Part shown: piece after piece, positions 12,950-25,574 of the stretch | Numbering within the stretch: the first letter of the stretch is position 1 | Layout: the number at the start of each line of letters is the position of its first letter | Source: Neodontobutis hainanensis | Lineage: Eukaryota > Chordata > Actinopteri > Gobiiformes > Odontobutidae | Length of the DNA: 64,000 bases | Direction of reading: 5' to 3' | NCBI GenBank assembly: GCA_024349245.1 | Contig: JALDNG010000004.1 | Span: 7,995,501 to 8,059,500 of the forward strand | Made by a program: the position numbers and the translations under genes | Notes under the pieces: model-generated | What the model saw: the letters and a program-made list of their open reading frames with translations, nothing else | What the model was told of the DNA's origin: nothing | Database searches by the model: none

Positions 12950-13170
12950 TTTTGAAAAGAATTAATCATTAAATAATTGATTTGACAGGTACAGGCAGCA
13001 GTTAAAGGGGGCTTCTGCCTTCCCGCTGCTAAGAATTAGTCCTTGTCGAGAGGCTAGATTGATATATTTATTATTTATCAGATTAATCATGACCAGAGAC
13101 ATTAGGATCCAGTGTTGAGTGCAGACTGGGTACAGAGAGGAGACGTGAGAGGCAGGTGGCAGCTGTATGT
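12950..13170. promoter_or_regulatory. Candidate conserved non-coding element
   Basis: Contains GAATTAATCATTAAATAATTG, TTATTTATCAGATTAATCATG and CCCGCTGCTAAGAATTAG, with several repeated ATTAATCAT cores. Strong homeodomain-site density in unique DNA. Confidence 0.38.
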
Positions 13171-13594
13171 GGTGATTACAGAGCAAGGTGGTCAAGGGTA
13201 CACTGGAGGGCCTAGACACGCACACATCAACACAATTTCATAAAAGGGTGAAGGTGGGGGGTGGGTATTTGTCACCCTGAGCAACTTTGGGTTTCCAAAG
13301 CCAGTCCAGCAGCATGGAGAAAGTAGGAAAAAAGGTATACATGTAATTGATCCAAGAGCTTTACAGGGGTCAGACTGAGTCCAGGGGTCATTTCTGTTCA
13401 CAATGAATATCTGGCGATTGCCCCAAAGGGTGTGACAACTGAGAGACTCATATCAAAACAATATCTATTTCTCTCATTCGGTCACTACCCCCAAAAACAA
13501 ATTTAGTCATTCTGGTCTATCATGGTTGGTGTCATATACTTATTAATTACATAAGTGATCACATAAGTTGAGCAACTTTTGTTTTATTGCATAG

Positions 13595-13643
13595 CTAATT
13601 TCTTAATGGTAAATGATATATAACACTAGAATTAAGAAATTAG
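13595..13643. repeat. Perfect 13-bp inverted repeat
   Basis: CTAATTTCTTAAT (13595-13607) and ATTAAGAAATTAG (13631-13643) are exact reverse complements around a 23-nt spacer. Could be MITE debris or a hairpin. Confidence 0.65.
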
Positions 13644-14174
13644 AACTTGATAATGGAAAAGTATACAGAGTAATAACATATTGTCTAAAATGTTTAACTA
13701 TAGTGTTTAACCTATTAAAAGTAAAAGTGGTAATTCCTCTTATATGTCCACTGTACCTCTAAAGCAGCATTTCCACTACTCACAATAGAACTGTACATGC
13801 TCAAATGCATTCATTGAAGCGTAGAGAGCAAAATTACTTTTCAACCTTATTGACCTTATATCTTGTCTCCGTGCTCCCTTATATCTCAAAAGGATCTGAC
13901 TAAGAAATTTTGGAACATAATTGTACATTACAACGCAGAAACTCAAATGAGAAGCAAGTGGGTGCTCATTGAGTTGTGCACAACTCCTTCACCAACGCAA
14001 ACTAAAAAGGGTTCATGTCAGTGTGAAAAACCCATTAATGTTCATTTATGCTCAAACCTTGAATTATAGGAGGCTGCATGTTTGGGTATTGCACCTCAAC
14101 AAAAAGGCTGCTAGTCCCAGTACTTCTTTTAATAACGTTTATTTCATTCACTTTTTTTTTTTAGATTTGCCAAT

Positions 14175-14275
14175 TGACCTATACATGTATGTCTTTGTTC
14201 GGTGGGAGGAAACTGGAGTACCTGGAGTGAACCCACGGTAACACAGGGAGGACATGCAGACTCTTCACAGAATTT
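14175..14275 (+). mobile_element. V-SINE/LINE-type retroposon fragment
   Basis: The run GGTGGGAGGAAACTGGAGTA, then CCTGGAGTGAACCCACG, ACACAGGGAGGACATGCAGAC and TCTTCACAG is a diverged copy of a very common fish retroposon segment (GGAGGAAACCGGAGTACC..ACACGGGGAGAACATGCAAAC). Only this part is preserved; exact family not assigned. Confidence 0.6.
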
Positions 14276-15059
14276 TTATTTCTTTAAAATGGAAAAAAGG
14301 ACATATAAGAAAGGAATAAAGAAAGTTGCTCCAAGAGGATACCTTTTTGTGGAGAGGAAGCATCCATTTTGTGAGATGATTTGGCTTCAATTCTGCAGGG
14401 ACTAACCCTTGACATGAAGTCTTATTGTGTTGGAGTTTTAACCCTAAATTCATACATCAATTATTTACTGTCAACGGCGATTGTATAAGTGTAGGAAATT
14501 ACAAGGGATGGGTATTTTCTCTCAGGCAGAAAAATGTGATACAGCGGATACACCCCACCTAATGCGGTAGAGCCAGTGTCCACGCAAAGTCCGAGGCAGG
14601 AATTATTTATGCATTAGAAAACATTGTGCTAGGGCACAAGAAAAGGCAGACACATTATTTTAAACCTTTCATAACACCCATCAATATTTCAACAGAAATA
14701 AATAAAGGATGGCTGGCTTGTTTGGAGGACAGCTGTAGCTTGCTGCGCTTGGCTAACTCAGAGCGAGGCTCTTGGGATGCCACGCATACCAGCCCCAGTA
14801 AAACCCCACCATCTCTTTTTAATAATCCATTTAGAACAGGGCAACTGGAAAAGCTGTCAAGGTGAGCTCCTTCAGCAGTTGAGGATGGGTATATTGTGGG
14901 GACAAACTGAAAGCAACTCAAAAGGGAGGAGCCATGTTAGCTCCTGAGAAAAATATGTTTCTTTGTTCAACTATCTCTCACACCTTATGTTGTGTAAATG
15001 CATGATTGTGGCAGTTCAATGTCAAGCCATTCTGAATGATAAAAAAATGTGTAATTATA

Positions 15060-15600
15060 ATTACATGTAGCAGATGTTTGCCTTTTTCACGGTTGGTAAG
15101 TACAATTGCTTCATTGAAGTTTTTATTCCACACCTAACAAGATTGGCAGTATAAATACATTTGCTACCAATTATATTTTGTCTCGATTACATTCCCATTG
15201 TTCCACAAGTCACCTCTAGACAATTTAAAGTCCTCACAAACTTGGTGTCTGTGTTTTTCTTTATCAACTTTGTAATTACAGCAACGCAGTGTGTTGCTAA
15301 TTAATTGCATAATCCTGCAAAAAAAAAAAGAATTAATAATTCTTGTGTAGTAAAGGAAAACACTGGTGAGTTAATAGTCGAATTGATTACAATGCTGCGT
15401 CGGCCGTTTCTCTTCGCAACACAATCATTTTGCCCTTTAATTTGTTCCCTTGCTTTTGGAAAAATCAATTCTCCCAGGACTGAACGGGGAACAGAGAAGG
15501 CTTCTGCTGCAGGACAAGGTGTAATGTGTTCTATTACAATCCCAATTGAGCCAGCAGGATGCTAAATTAAAGCTCATTTAAACGCTCCACAGCAGAGTGA
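15060..15600. promoter_or_regulatory. Candidate conserved non-coding elements
   Basis: Includes TTGTAATTACAGCAACGCAG, GCTAATTAATTGCATAATCC, GAATTGATTACAATGCTGCG, GTGTAATGTGTTCTATTACAA and AGGATGCTAAATTAAAGC. CpGs and repeated homeodomain sites in unique DNA. One of the better CNE candidates of the desert. Confidence 0.42.
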
Positions 15601-16416
15601 ATTCTAACTCAGTGTTTTACAGCTGTTAGCCAGAGCTTTAATGGATGTTTGCGTGTGTTCCCATCCTTCGCACATGCATGTGTCTGCATATGGGGAGCCA
15701 CTCAGCTGTGGGAATGCTTGACTTTTTTGCACTGCCGTCTTTTAAAGGTCAAAACTGTGTGAGGAAATGTAGACAGAGGACAGCTAACATGAACTGTATC
15801 CCAACCCTGTGTGTTGAACAACACAATGCATGGTTAGCTTATAGAAACAGAGAAGCTTTAGAGAAGGATGTGCATTTGCATCATCGATTGGACCTGCGTG
15901 CTGCTATAAATATCAAGTAACAGTGCAAAGATGTGAATTTGACATTGCTCCTGTGATTATACTGTGTTACATGGAGTGGAGTAAAATAAGATGCATGTTA
16001 CTTTTGTCAATAATGAGAAATATTGCATAAGGGGTAGTGATTGACATTATACTGGATCATAAACAAATGCACTTTTTGAAATATTAAATTCTGAAAAAAT
16101 CTCAAACTTAAATAGAATTGACAAAATTTTGTTTTATTCTCATCAAAATTCAATCACTTTCTAATTAAGCAGCTCTGAGTTTAACCTTATTTTTAAGAAA
16201 TACTGACATACATTTTGTTTATGTTAATGTCTATCTAAATTGACATGTCTCTGAACCCACACTTACTTCTAACAAGCAGCGTCTGAGGTTCTGTTTTCTT
16301 CTCCTAAACTTCCTCTTGTTTCTTTCTATAAAACACTTCTGTCACGAGCCGATTGGATCACATCTACTTATCACACACACAGGCAAGTCTTCTCTGAATA
16401 TAAAACATTTGTACTG

Positions 16417-16430
16417 CTGCCCCCTAGAGA
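16417..16430 (-). promoter_or_regulatory. Candidate CTCF site (minus strand)
   Basis: The minus strand reads TCTCTAGGGGGCAG, matching the CTCF core consensus at 12 of 14 positions, including the whole AGGGGGCAG core. Motif match only. Confidence 0.4.
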
Positions 16431-16659
16431 TTTTGTAAAGGCACAAAAGCTCAACAAGGAGTATTATCTCGTGTCTGCTTTCTGTTGGTTTGTCAGCATC
16501 AAGCCAGGTGTCTTCAAAACTTGGCTGCAGGATAGAAGAAAGAAAAGTAAGAAAAAAGAAAAAGTGACGATTGATCTGAAGACAATTACATCAAAAAGTA
16601 AACATTCTGAGACCCTTTAATGTGAATTGATTCAGCTTAAAGGTAAAACAAATAAAGCA

Positions 16660-17320
16660 AATTGCATAAACGCCCATTACAGTTGTTGGCATCAGACACT
16701 GGATCACAGCTCAATCAGGCGCCATATGGAAAATGGATGGCTTTATTTCTTCCTGGATGCCTGCAAAGAATAAAAGATGCCAGTTAAAGTCTTTGGGATC
16801 TTTACACCCTCCTACAGACCTGCTCTCCTCCTTACAATAAACTGTCCATTTTTATGCATTTTACTTCACCCACTTCTTAATCTGGATGAGGTGGCTCCCT
16901 CTCCATATAGCTGTAAGCGGTATAACTCTTCTTCGCTTTGCTTTATCTCCATGTTCCTACAAGCCAGCATGAATGGGGAAAACCATTATCTCTGGGGCTC
17001 ACAAAGGAGCCAGACGTCCACGTTCAAGATGTTCTATACGTGATATATTGATCAATTCACAGAGACTAATAGCATTGTAATGAATGGAGAAGGGGACGGA
17101 GTTAATGTCTCCGGGGTTCATACAAACTGCAAACTGCAAATGAAGCACTCAGTGACACAAAAGGTCTGGTCCAGTGAATTATAATTAGACCCTGGCCTCA
17201 ATAAAAGTCAAGGAGTGGTTGCTAAGCTCACTGCTTAATTTACAACTGTGTCCTATGACAGGCCAGAGAAAAGCCCTTGGTGTATAAAGGCTTATGTTAC
17301 GTCATATGTCTGGGTCATTT
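16660..17320. promoter_or_regulatory. Candidate conserved non-coding elements
   Basis: Unique sequence with GCGCCATATGGAAAATGG, GACCCTGGCCTCAATAAAAG and CTGCTTAATTTACAACTGTG. The 88-codon frame at 16777-17043 shows no domain. Inferred from texture. Confidence 0.3.
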
Positions 17321-17879
17321 AGACTGCTGATAACAGAAATAGATAGTATAGTATAACAGTAGGTGCCACAGAGGTGGTAACACTTAAATTGATTTTGAAT
17401 GACTAGACTGTCTATTTAATAACTATTTGTAAAAACTAGCACATTCTAAAGGCCGCCAGTGGATTTCTTCTTAAAGGCTTAAGAGCTTGAGAAGGCTTGC
17501 TTGAGAATTGCCCAAAATGTAGACCGAAGGGGGAAAAAACAGTGCTGCCAAAAACTATGATAGCTTTTCAAACTCCTATAAGTGGTAGTGGGAGTATGTC
17601 TGCTGCCTACAGTATATCTGAAAAAAAATAAATTAAAAAATAAAACAGAACAATCTCTCCTATGAAGGCTGACTTTTTAAAATTATATGCCCCTGAATGT
17701 GTGAATAAAATATATATTTGAAATCAATTAATAAATGCAATATTTAACATTTTGCTTTCTCTGCACACACCTTAAATGAAGACAATTTACAGTATATTTC
17801 TCAAGTAATAACAATGTAATTTGCAGTAGCTGACACCTAATCTGATAGTAATACATTATAACTATAACGCCTGTCATTT

Positions 17880-18420
17880 GTTTTGTTCATATCAGTACAA
17901 TGACGCGCATGGTGGATACAGCCTCAGGGATATATATTTCTGACAATTGCAGCTGATAAAAACCCACATTAGGCCATATGTAACTAGCGTGTCAGCTCTG
18001 CAGTCAAGCACTTTTTTCAATCCCATCCAACACCTTTTAATCTTCTCTTCTCCTTTATGAATAATGCTAAGTATATTACTCACTGACAACAATGCCACTC
18101 GCCTCAATTTATGTTCCGGCAACCGCACAGCACGTGAGACAATTTGTATCTTTCTATGCAGACTCTCAGCACTGCGTTGTGGAGCAGGAGGGAGGGGATC
18201 TGTAGGCATCTGATATGGTAGGCTTTAGTAGGTAAGACAATGGAGGCCTCTGGAGTAATGTGCGATTTTCTACTCCTTTCAGAGGCCCCTCGAGTAATGT
18301 TGTGCATTTTCCTTTTTTCTTTGCCTAAAACCACTCGAGGCAAAGCCCACCTACAGCTCCATACACGAACACGCCTCTTTTTTCTTCTAATCTGCCGCCA
18401 TTCATTCTAGGGAGAGAACT
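17880..18420. promoter_or_regulatory. Candidate conserved elements with a short tandem duplication
   Basis: Medium-GC unique DNA (GACGCGCATGGTGGATACAG, AATTGCAGCTGATAAAAACCC, TTATGAATAATGC). At 18243-18310 a unit of about 28 bp, GAGGCC..GAGTAATGT..ATTTTC, occurs twice, 39 bp apart. Confidence 0.35.
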
Positions 18421-20003
18421 AACAAAGATGACTTTTGACAAGCCGAGAAATCAAACTGCAGCTGTCAGGGCTTTTCTTGAAGAAAAAACATTGGAAGGAA
18501 AAAGAAACAGCCTACACAGTCAGCTCTCTTCATTTAGCCGCAGCACCAGATCGTTGCTAGAGATGCCATCCTGTCCTGCCTGTTCTTCAGCTGCTCGACA
18601 GAAGTTTTGCTGACACTTTCTTTGGAAAAGAGGGTAAACGAGAGGACAGGGGAGGGGGGTTGAGTGAGGACAAATAGATAGAAGAAGTGGGGCTAGCTAA
18701 AAGGATTAAATAGAGAATTAGCTCACGTTTCAGAGGGTTCCCTTTGCTGATCTGGTAAGCATTTCAGTCAGAGAACCTTCACTACCCTCCCTCCCATCTC
18801 TGACACAGTCCACCCCTCTACTCACTGTGTCCCACTCTATTTTACTGTCTCAGTGGGTCGGTAGAATTAGCAAGACTCTTGGCAGTCACTGCGGGTGTCA
18901 CTCCACGGGGTTCACTAAGGGCATCAATGCTTCTTTGCCTTAGGCTTGAGGTCAGGGAGACGATGAAATCTCTGTACGGTTCAAGAGGAACAATGGCTAC
19001 TGCCCCACTCCCCAAAAAAACATCTTGCTGCTTGGGGGTGGTGGCTTGTGAAAAAGTATGTTGTTCTGGGGCCCCATGCTCCTTGAATAGATTTGTTAAA
19101 GCCCCTATGGTTGGTTTATGCTAAACAGAGCAGACATGAGGGTAAGGCCAAGGCAAGCCCAAGCCAAAAACATCACACTCAGTGAACACCCCCACCATCC
19201 AGCACACTTTGATGCCTTCTTTTGGAGATGCCCACTGAAATCCAAATCTCTCTTTCCTTCTCCTCCCTCACTCTTCCTCTTTTCTTCTCTTTCTGCCATG
19301 CAAAGATAATCAGGTTTATGTAAAATATGTGTGCTCTTTTGACAGTCGGCAATACCTCATTAATTCAATCACACCAAGCGCCATTGTTCCCAAAGTGTTT
19401 GAAATGCCTACTGGGGAAGGGGGCCTTTTTAATCCTGTCAATCAATGTTAACATTTTTCGAGGTGTTGCCATGGCTGAGGTCAAAGTTCATGAAAACAGT
19501 GAATATGAGCCAACAAAACAAGAATAGAGACTTATTTCAGATCGGTCTTTTTAAAAGGACATCTACTATGCAAAAAAACACAAGAAGCAAATGTAGACAA
19601 GTTTGGACATTATAGTGTTGCTGAGAGGGAGTGAGAGAAAAGAGCATTTGAAATCCAAACAGGCGCCATAAAAACTTGACCCAGGAGGGCTCTGGGAAAA
19701 ACCTGATGAATCACTTTCCGGAAGAACTGTGCTTTTACTCCCCCTGTGTGTTCTCCGATAGCATATTGACTAATACAATTCAGCACATGACTCTGAGGAG
19801 TTCACATTCTTGTAATGCTCTGTTGGAGTTCTGGGATCAAACTGTTGATTAATGATCCCTGGCTCTCTCAAAAATACATTTTTAAAACACAAATAAAAAA
19901 AAGTGATGCATCCAATGTAAGTGTTTATGATACAAAGAAAAAATGTTAAGATGTGCAACAAAACAACATAAAATGCAGCGCTATGATTAAAAACCTGTTG
20001 TTT
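18421..20003. other. Intergenic DNA, no gene seen
   Basis: Mixed unique DNA, pyrimidine-rich around 18780-18850 and 19240-19300. Several short frames; none carries a recognisable domain. Confidence 0.4.
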
Positions 20004-20017
20004 TTGCCCTCTAGTTG
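20004..20017 (-). promoter_or_regulatory. Candidate CTCF site (minus strand)
   Basis: The minus strand reads CAACTAGAGGGCAA, 12 of 14 positions compatible with the CTCF core. Motif match only; similar strings also occur in some repeats. Confidence 0.3.
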
Positions 20018-20214
20018 TGACAAAGTGAGTGACATGTGGACCACAGTTATAACAAACAACAGAAACTCAGACATAAATGAAACCAATGATAAAGTTATTA
20101 ACCAATACATAATATAATATATGATTTAATGATAAATAAAACTCTCCATACAGTGCAGACTCATGTAAATCCAACAAAGTCACAGAAGAGTGTAAGACGC
20201 TGTTTCCCTCTGTC

Positions 20215-20470
20215 CATTTTCAATTAATCTGTTGTGCCGATGTGAAAATGCAGAATGGGAACGGGCAGATTAAGTCATTGAAGCGGCCGGGGGTGCTTCC
20301 TATATGCATCACTGATTCCTTTCAGTCCAATTTAAACACTGTTTGTTTATTAGTGTCTTATGTGAGGCATTAGCGGCCTAGCTTATCTCACAACACAGAG
20401 ACTGCCACAATACGGCACTGTTCAAAGCCCGAGATTTGACCGTGTGTTTGCATGCAGGGTTGTTCACATT
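20215..20470. promoter_or_regulatory. Candidate conserved non-coding element
   Basis: Contains TTTCAATTAATCTGTTGTGCC, GGCAGATTAAGTCATTGAAG, TATATGCATCACTGATTCC and GCATTAGCGGCCTAGCTTATC. Non-repetitive, with CpGs in an AT-rich setting. Confidence 0.4.
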
Positions 20471-21869
20471 GGTACACTGACCTTGTTAAAGTAGAGAAAG
20501 ACCATGTGAGACACGAATTATTGGACACAGACACTCTTATGCTTTGTGTAAACATGCTCAACACAAACAGTAGCTACACAGCCTCTGTGGCACTGACAAA
20601 GGACTTAAAGGTGCAGAGAGGAGATTTGGTTGGAACTAATCTTTCTTCAGTGTTTACCATATATGCACAGACATATCAGTTGTTACTGCCATTGTTTGAG
20701 AAATACCTGTAGTGGCTATATCTGATATAGGCCAGTGTCATCCCTTTTTTAGTCTGACCCTCAGCAGTTCTTCTCTCATGTTGGCTTACTTACGTCACGT
20801 CTTTCTTTTGAGCATTTTTTCTCTCTTTTATATCTGGAGAAAACATCTGAATTTATCTGGTTGCAAGTACAGTCTACACACACTTTCTGTACATAAACTA
20901 TATTGATATCAGTAAATAAAAAAGCAAAGGAATCTTTTATGTCAGGCTGGTTTCCTCAGAAGTGGCCACTGCAAGGCAGTGTTGTGTGAAAAATAAGTCT
21001 CCAGCATTTGAAATATGTCTTCAAATATACAAACTTACAAAAAATAAGCAACATGTTCATCCATTAATTTATTTTTGGTGATAATGTTAAAACATAAATA
21101 TAGATAAACAAATAAATAAAAAAATACATTCAAAATAAATTAAAGCATTGGAAGTCTAAAACATTACACTGCATGTATGTTTACTTTTGTGTTTTCTAAT
21201 CACACCTGTAATTATTATGTTCAACCTGAGACACGCAAATAATTTCATCAATCATTCATTACATTATACAGTGTTATTTACTTTTTTTTTGCTTTCCTAA
21301 GCCTCCTGGGTGCTTGCAACAACATTTAAGTTCTGAAATTATTTTTGACAGGACTTTATTATTATTTGTGTAAACCATTATAAATCTTTAGCAAATATTT
21401 GTAAAACATTTCCTAATATGTTTGAGGAATATTATGTTTTTTTTGTAGAGACAGAACAAAAAAAACTTTGACTTTGCACAATGCATGGCAAAAATGAAAT
21501 AGCTTATTTTACAAAATGCTGGTTGGTATAATTTTCTCCATTTTAAGTAATGGGTTTAATTTTAGTGTGTTAGGTTCTTATTTATTGGATAAAAAATGCC
21601 GGAAAGCACTGCATGTAACACACGTGTCCAAAGCAATCTCTGGTGCACAATCGGAAACATCTTCATTGTGCAAGTGAAGACAACATCCATCAATGTTGCA
21701 TAAAAATAATTTGCCAGCTTTATTCAATCTACATACGTCTTTGCCCCCCATCTTTGCTCTACCTCCAAAACTCACTCAGATGAGACGCCATGAGATTGTT
21801 ATCTCGCCTCGCCTTTGTATGAAAATCAAATTGGGAATTGCTTTTTTCCTTGATTCACTTCCATGCAAA
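20471..21869. other. Intergenic AT-rich DNA, no gene seen
   Basis: Frames at 20452-20712 and 20712-20906 lack domains or splice context. Very AT-rich at 21040-21560. Confidence 0.45.
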
Positions 21870-22215
21870 CAAAGAAGTTGTTTTCTTATTTTCATGTAAA
21901 TGTCTTTTTTATAGGAGGCGACAAGTGTAATCAATCTTCCTCAAGACAAGGTAGGAGGGCCTGCTGAGGGGGGGATTATTGGTGCTTAGTAGCCCGGGGA
22001 TCATAAAACAAGGAAATTGAAAGTGATATTTAATTGACACTGCCATTTCCAGTGCTCGCTGAAGTCTTGTCCCCCGCGTCTCCCACTCGCCGGGCCATCT
22101 CGCCTGCTGCAGGTGAAGAGAAGGGGAGGAAAAAAAGATCTCGCCCAAGCAAATTTTCTTTCAATGCCTCCTTGCAAACCCGGAGAGCAAGCTGTCAGTC
22201 TGGGGGCACAGCACT
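21870..22215. promoter_or_regulatory. Candidate conserved non-coding element
   Basis: GC rises locally: GTGTAATCAATCTTCCTC, GGGGGATTATTGGTGCTTAG, GATATTTAATTGACACTGCC and CCCCCGCGTCTCCCACTCGCC. Unique; overlapping frames on both strands are chance. Confidence 0.4.
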
Positions 22216-22529
22216 GTGAAAGAGACAAGGAGTGGAAAGTTTTACCTTTAGAAAAATAGATTTCAAAATGTCACCTCATTGGCTTGGTGCATCATACTCT
22301 ACTGAAGTGGAACATGGTCAACACTGTGTATCTTTTGGAATAAATAACAGGCTTTTATTTTGTATGCGCCATCACAGGCTATACCAATTCAAATTGATGT
22401 TTATATTTTTTGGCACCCCCAATTTGGATTGACAAAAGGTAGTATAAAGGTAGTCTACTGCGTCCCATCTTTGTTTTGTGTGCCTTGACATTGCACTCTT
22501 TCTTTGACTGCTATTGTCACTGCCCCACC

Positions 22530-22730
22530 CTAACAATTCAACTAATTATTGCTCAATAAATTAATCAGCCTTCATTCAATTATAACTCAGACAGCAGCCT
22601 GTGGTCTATGCAGCAATGAAATAAGTCAAGATTGAGACACAGAGCCAGAGAATTACTGCTTGAGATACTGTCCCTGAAATTGAAAGTGACACTGTCTAAT
22701 TAAGCTCACCTAATGAGATCAGAAGGTGTC
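22530..22730. promoter_or_regulatory. Candidate conserved non-coding element
   Basis: TTGCTCAATAAATTAATCAG, TTCATTCAATTATAACTCAG, CTGTCTAATTAAGCTCACC and a run of clustered GAGA/CAGA motifs. Unique sequence. Confidence 0.38.
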
Positions 22731-23029
22731 TTTGTCCAGAGACTTGTAATAGAATAGACACTGACGTCCTTTTAAGACCCCTAAATGGCAACGGGTGACC
22801 TGACCCTGATGAGTGACTCGAGGTGAAGTCATTCTATAATATATCATTAAAGAACCTGGGCCATTTGTGGTATAAACAGGCACTTTTATAGATTCACAGG
22901 CAGCACATTTGGGTTTTCCCAACAACAAATGTCTTTTTATTAAGCAAATTTGTTTTGTATGTTGTTTTTATACCTGAGAAAAAAACAATTATATTAAAGA
23001 GTTGTTGCATTCTCTAATCCACTGTAGAA

Positions 23030-23390
23030 GCTGTTCAGTCCTGGGATTTCTGTTTGACAAGACCAATTTAAAGAGCTCAGTGCTGACCTACAGAGGCGTT
23101 ATGTAGGCTTTAGGGACAGGCAGCAATTGGTGTCAAAGAGAGGCCAAACAGCAATGATTTATAGCCAGGAAGATTAGACTGGAGAGAAGCTTCAGCTGCA
23201 GCTGCCGCAACAATTACCCACTGCCAAACTCAACTGAATAGTATTCTTGCCACTGCCACATATTAGTTCCTCTTTGTGCAGTCCGTGTTTTAGTGCACAG
23301 GCCGCTCCATCTTTCGCCTGCCTTGTCCACTTAACGGGGCATTAATCAATGGCTACTTTATAAATGAAGAGGTCCTCACAGGCTCAAAGC
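23030..23390. promoter_or_regulatory. Candidate conserved non-coding elements
   Basis: Unique medium-GC DNA, e.g. GCTTCAGCTGCAGCTGCCGC, AACAATTACCCACTG and GGGGCATTAATCAATGGC. E-boxes beside homeodomain sites. Confidence 0.33.
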
Positions 23391-23689
23391 GATTATGAGG
23401 TCAGAGCTCTGCAGAAGTACTTAACCAATTCCCCAAACCCACCCAGACTTGATATATTTTGCTTCCTTGCGGGCAAACGATTCATCATCATTCTTCCACT
23501 GAGGCATAATGGAACAGGCAGTGAGGGAGGCCTGCATGTTAAGCAAAAGCATTGAGTTGAGATGAATACATACGGTAAAGAAGTAAATTGGGATATTCGG
23601 GCTTCATTATCCTTTTCCTTTGCTCTATGCCTTTTTGTTGAAATTCAAGAATAATTATACTGACCTGGCTTTGTCACATATTCTGTGTC

Positions 23690-24030
23690 TATGACACAGG
23701 ACCATCTGAGACGGCTTCCATAAAAAGCGTTTGTAAAAAGCAGGTACTTTAAATGAATAACTGCCGGTGAGTGGATGTATGATCTATGAATAACCACAGT
23801 TCTATCCAGTCAGAGCAATGCCATGTTGTTTTTGTTAGTAACAGTAAAACAGTTGCTACAGCTTCAAACCTAAAACAGTCTTACTTGTGCCCATACTTGT
23901 CAGCACTACGAGAAGATTGGCCCGCTGGCCTGATGGTTGGGACGCTGACACTTTGCTTGGAGCAGTACAAGATGGATTTTCATGAGTTTGCTTTTATTAG
24001 CTTTTGTAGCAGGACATACTTGCGTCAGTT
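23690..24030. repeat. Dispersed repeat family, copy A
   Basis: Shares an ordered series of blocks with 49190-49480: 'ACTTTaAATGAATA', 'CCACAGTT.TA.CCA.TC.GAGCA', 'CTTCAAACCTAAAACA', 'TGTCAG..CT', 'GATTGG' and 'CAAGATgGATTTTC'. Two diverged copies of one element of about 300-350 bp. Family unassigned. Confidence 0.6.
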
Positions 24031-25299
24031 TGGTGTGACATGTGCTGAAGATGATGTACCTTTGGTTTAAGATACATGTGAAGAGAAAGTGCCCCTGTAG
24101 CTCTGCTGCACTGCCCTCATTTATGACGATTTAAGAAACTGGGTTCAGTTGAATGGGAACCACCTGCCACACTTAGAAAATTCTGAAACAATATTAAAAA
24201 ACAATACTTGTCTTTAATGGTTTTTTTGCCATCTTATTAAATTAAGCTTTTTACAAACAACATGTTCTGCAGCATCCCCACACTAAACAGCGTCACGTCC
24301 AGCTCATTAATCTGTAGTGCTTGTCCAGTGGTAGGCTTTGCTGCTTACATTTGAGTTGAGGCTCAAAATAAAATAAAGTAAAAAAATAAAATATGTTAAT
24401 GAAAATGCCGTGGCCATAAGATGATAGCATTGCTTAGTGACAATTTTGCCATCATCAAGTCAGTGAGAAAGAAGGAAGAACATGGAGGATAAAAAAATGC
24501 TAAAGAAGTTTCTCCTCATGCCGTCGGAGACATTTAGTGTAACTGTGTGAGAGCAGGAGAGCCAATGGATGTAAAGTGGAAAAGACAGTTTTCATTACCC
24601 CTAGCACCCACCGGAGAATAATTTGCCGAGCCTGGATAAATTGTGATTTACAAAGTGTAATGATGTGTAATAATTTTGTGTCACTGTTGTCAAATAGTCG
24701 ACAAAGGCAAGTCTCCTCAACAGGGAGGACGAGCGCAAGAGAAAGAACATGGAGAAATGGAGTGAAGCTGGATAGAATCTAAATAAATAAGGACAAACAA
24801 ATGTGTTACATGAGCAAGAGCAAGTGCAATCATCATTTACCAGTGTTTGCATTATGACAGTTAATACTCAGATGTTTGATGTACATCACAGTAAAGTCAA
24901 ATAAAGGTTTACAATTACATTAGGCAGTTGTCTAAAATGGCTACTGTTTATTATTACATATTAAAAATAAAGCAATTACAAAAACTTTATTGTGTTGTGA
25001 AGATTTTAAAGTCTCATCCCAAGGTCTGATTGAGCAGTGAACTTTTAGATTTTTGCTCTCAGATGTATATGGTTTACAGTTTTTCTTGATCACTTTAACA
25101 CATCAAAATTCTCATTTGCAGCAACTGTTACACAATGCAATACAAATATTTTGCTAATTATACTTCAAACATGCCATTTTTAATTTATCAATGCCTACAA
25201 ACATACCCCGCCCTCAATAACCTGCTGTTCATAGTGAGTTAGTGACGTGTTCAACCTTTACTCACAGATGTGTACAAGTAGACAATAGAAGTTTTCACC
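24031..25299. other. Intergenic DNA, no gene seen
   Basis: Unique AT-rich DNA. The frames at 24576-24852 on both strands are without domains. Confidence 0.4.
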
Positions 25300-25321
25300 T
25301 GAACACTGTGGTCAGTGTTCA
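25300..25321. repeat. Perfect 9-bp hairpin
   Basis: TGAACACTG, loop TGGT, CAGTGTTCA. Lies in a region (25000-25450) that may itself be an old repeat. Confidence 0.6.
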
Positions 25322-25574
25322 CACTCTGAGCTGAAGTCTGCACTCAGCCATTTTAGATCTTGTTTGCATTATAGTGAAACACACGTGTCTTTTTTGTATT
25401 TAGATTATTATTACTATTTTTTTTCACTTGAGTTCCTTGGCAGTGCATTTTGAAATTGACTTGCAACCCAAATTATTATTAACATGCTGCAATGACAAAT
25501 ATCTGGGCATACACACATAATACTAACAGAACATATAGAGTATATTATAAGTTGTCCAGTGGCTTATTGGATTA

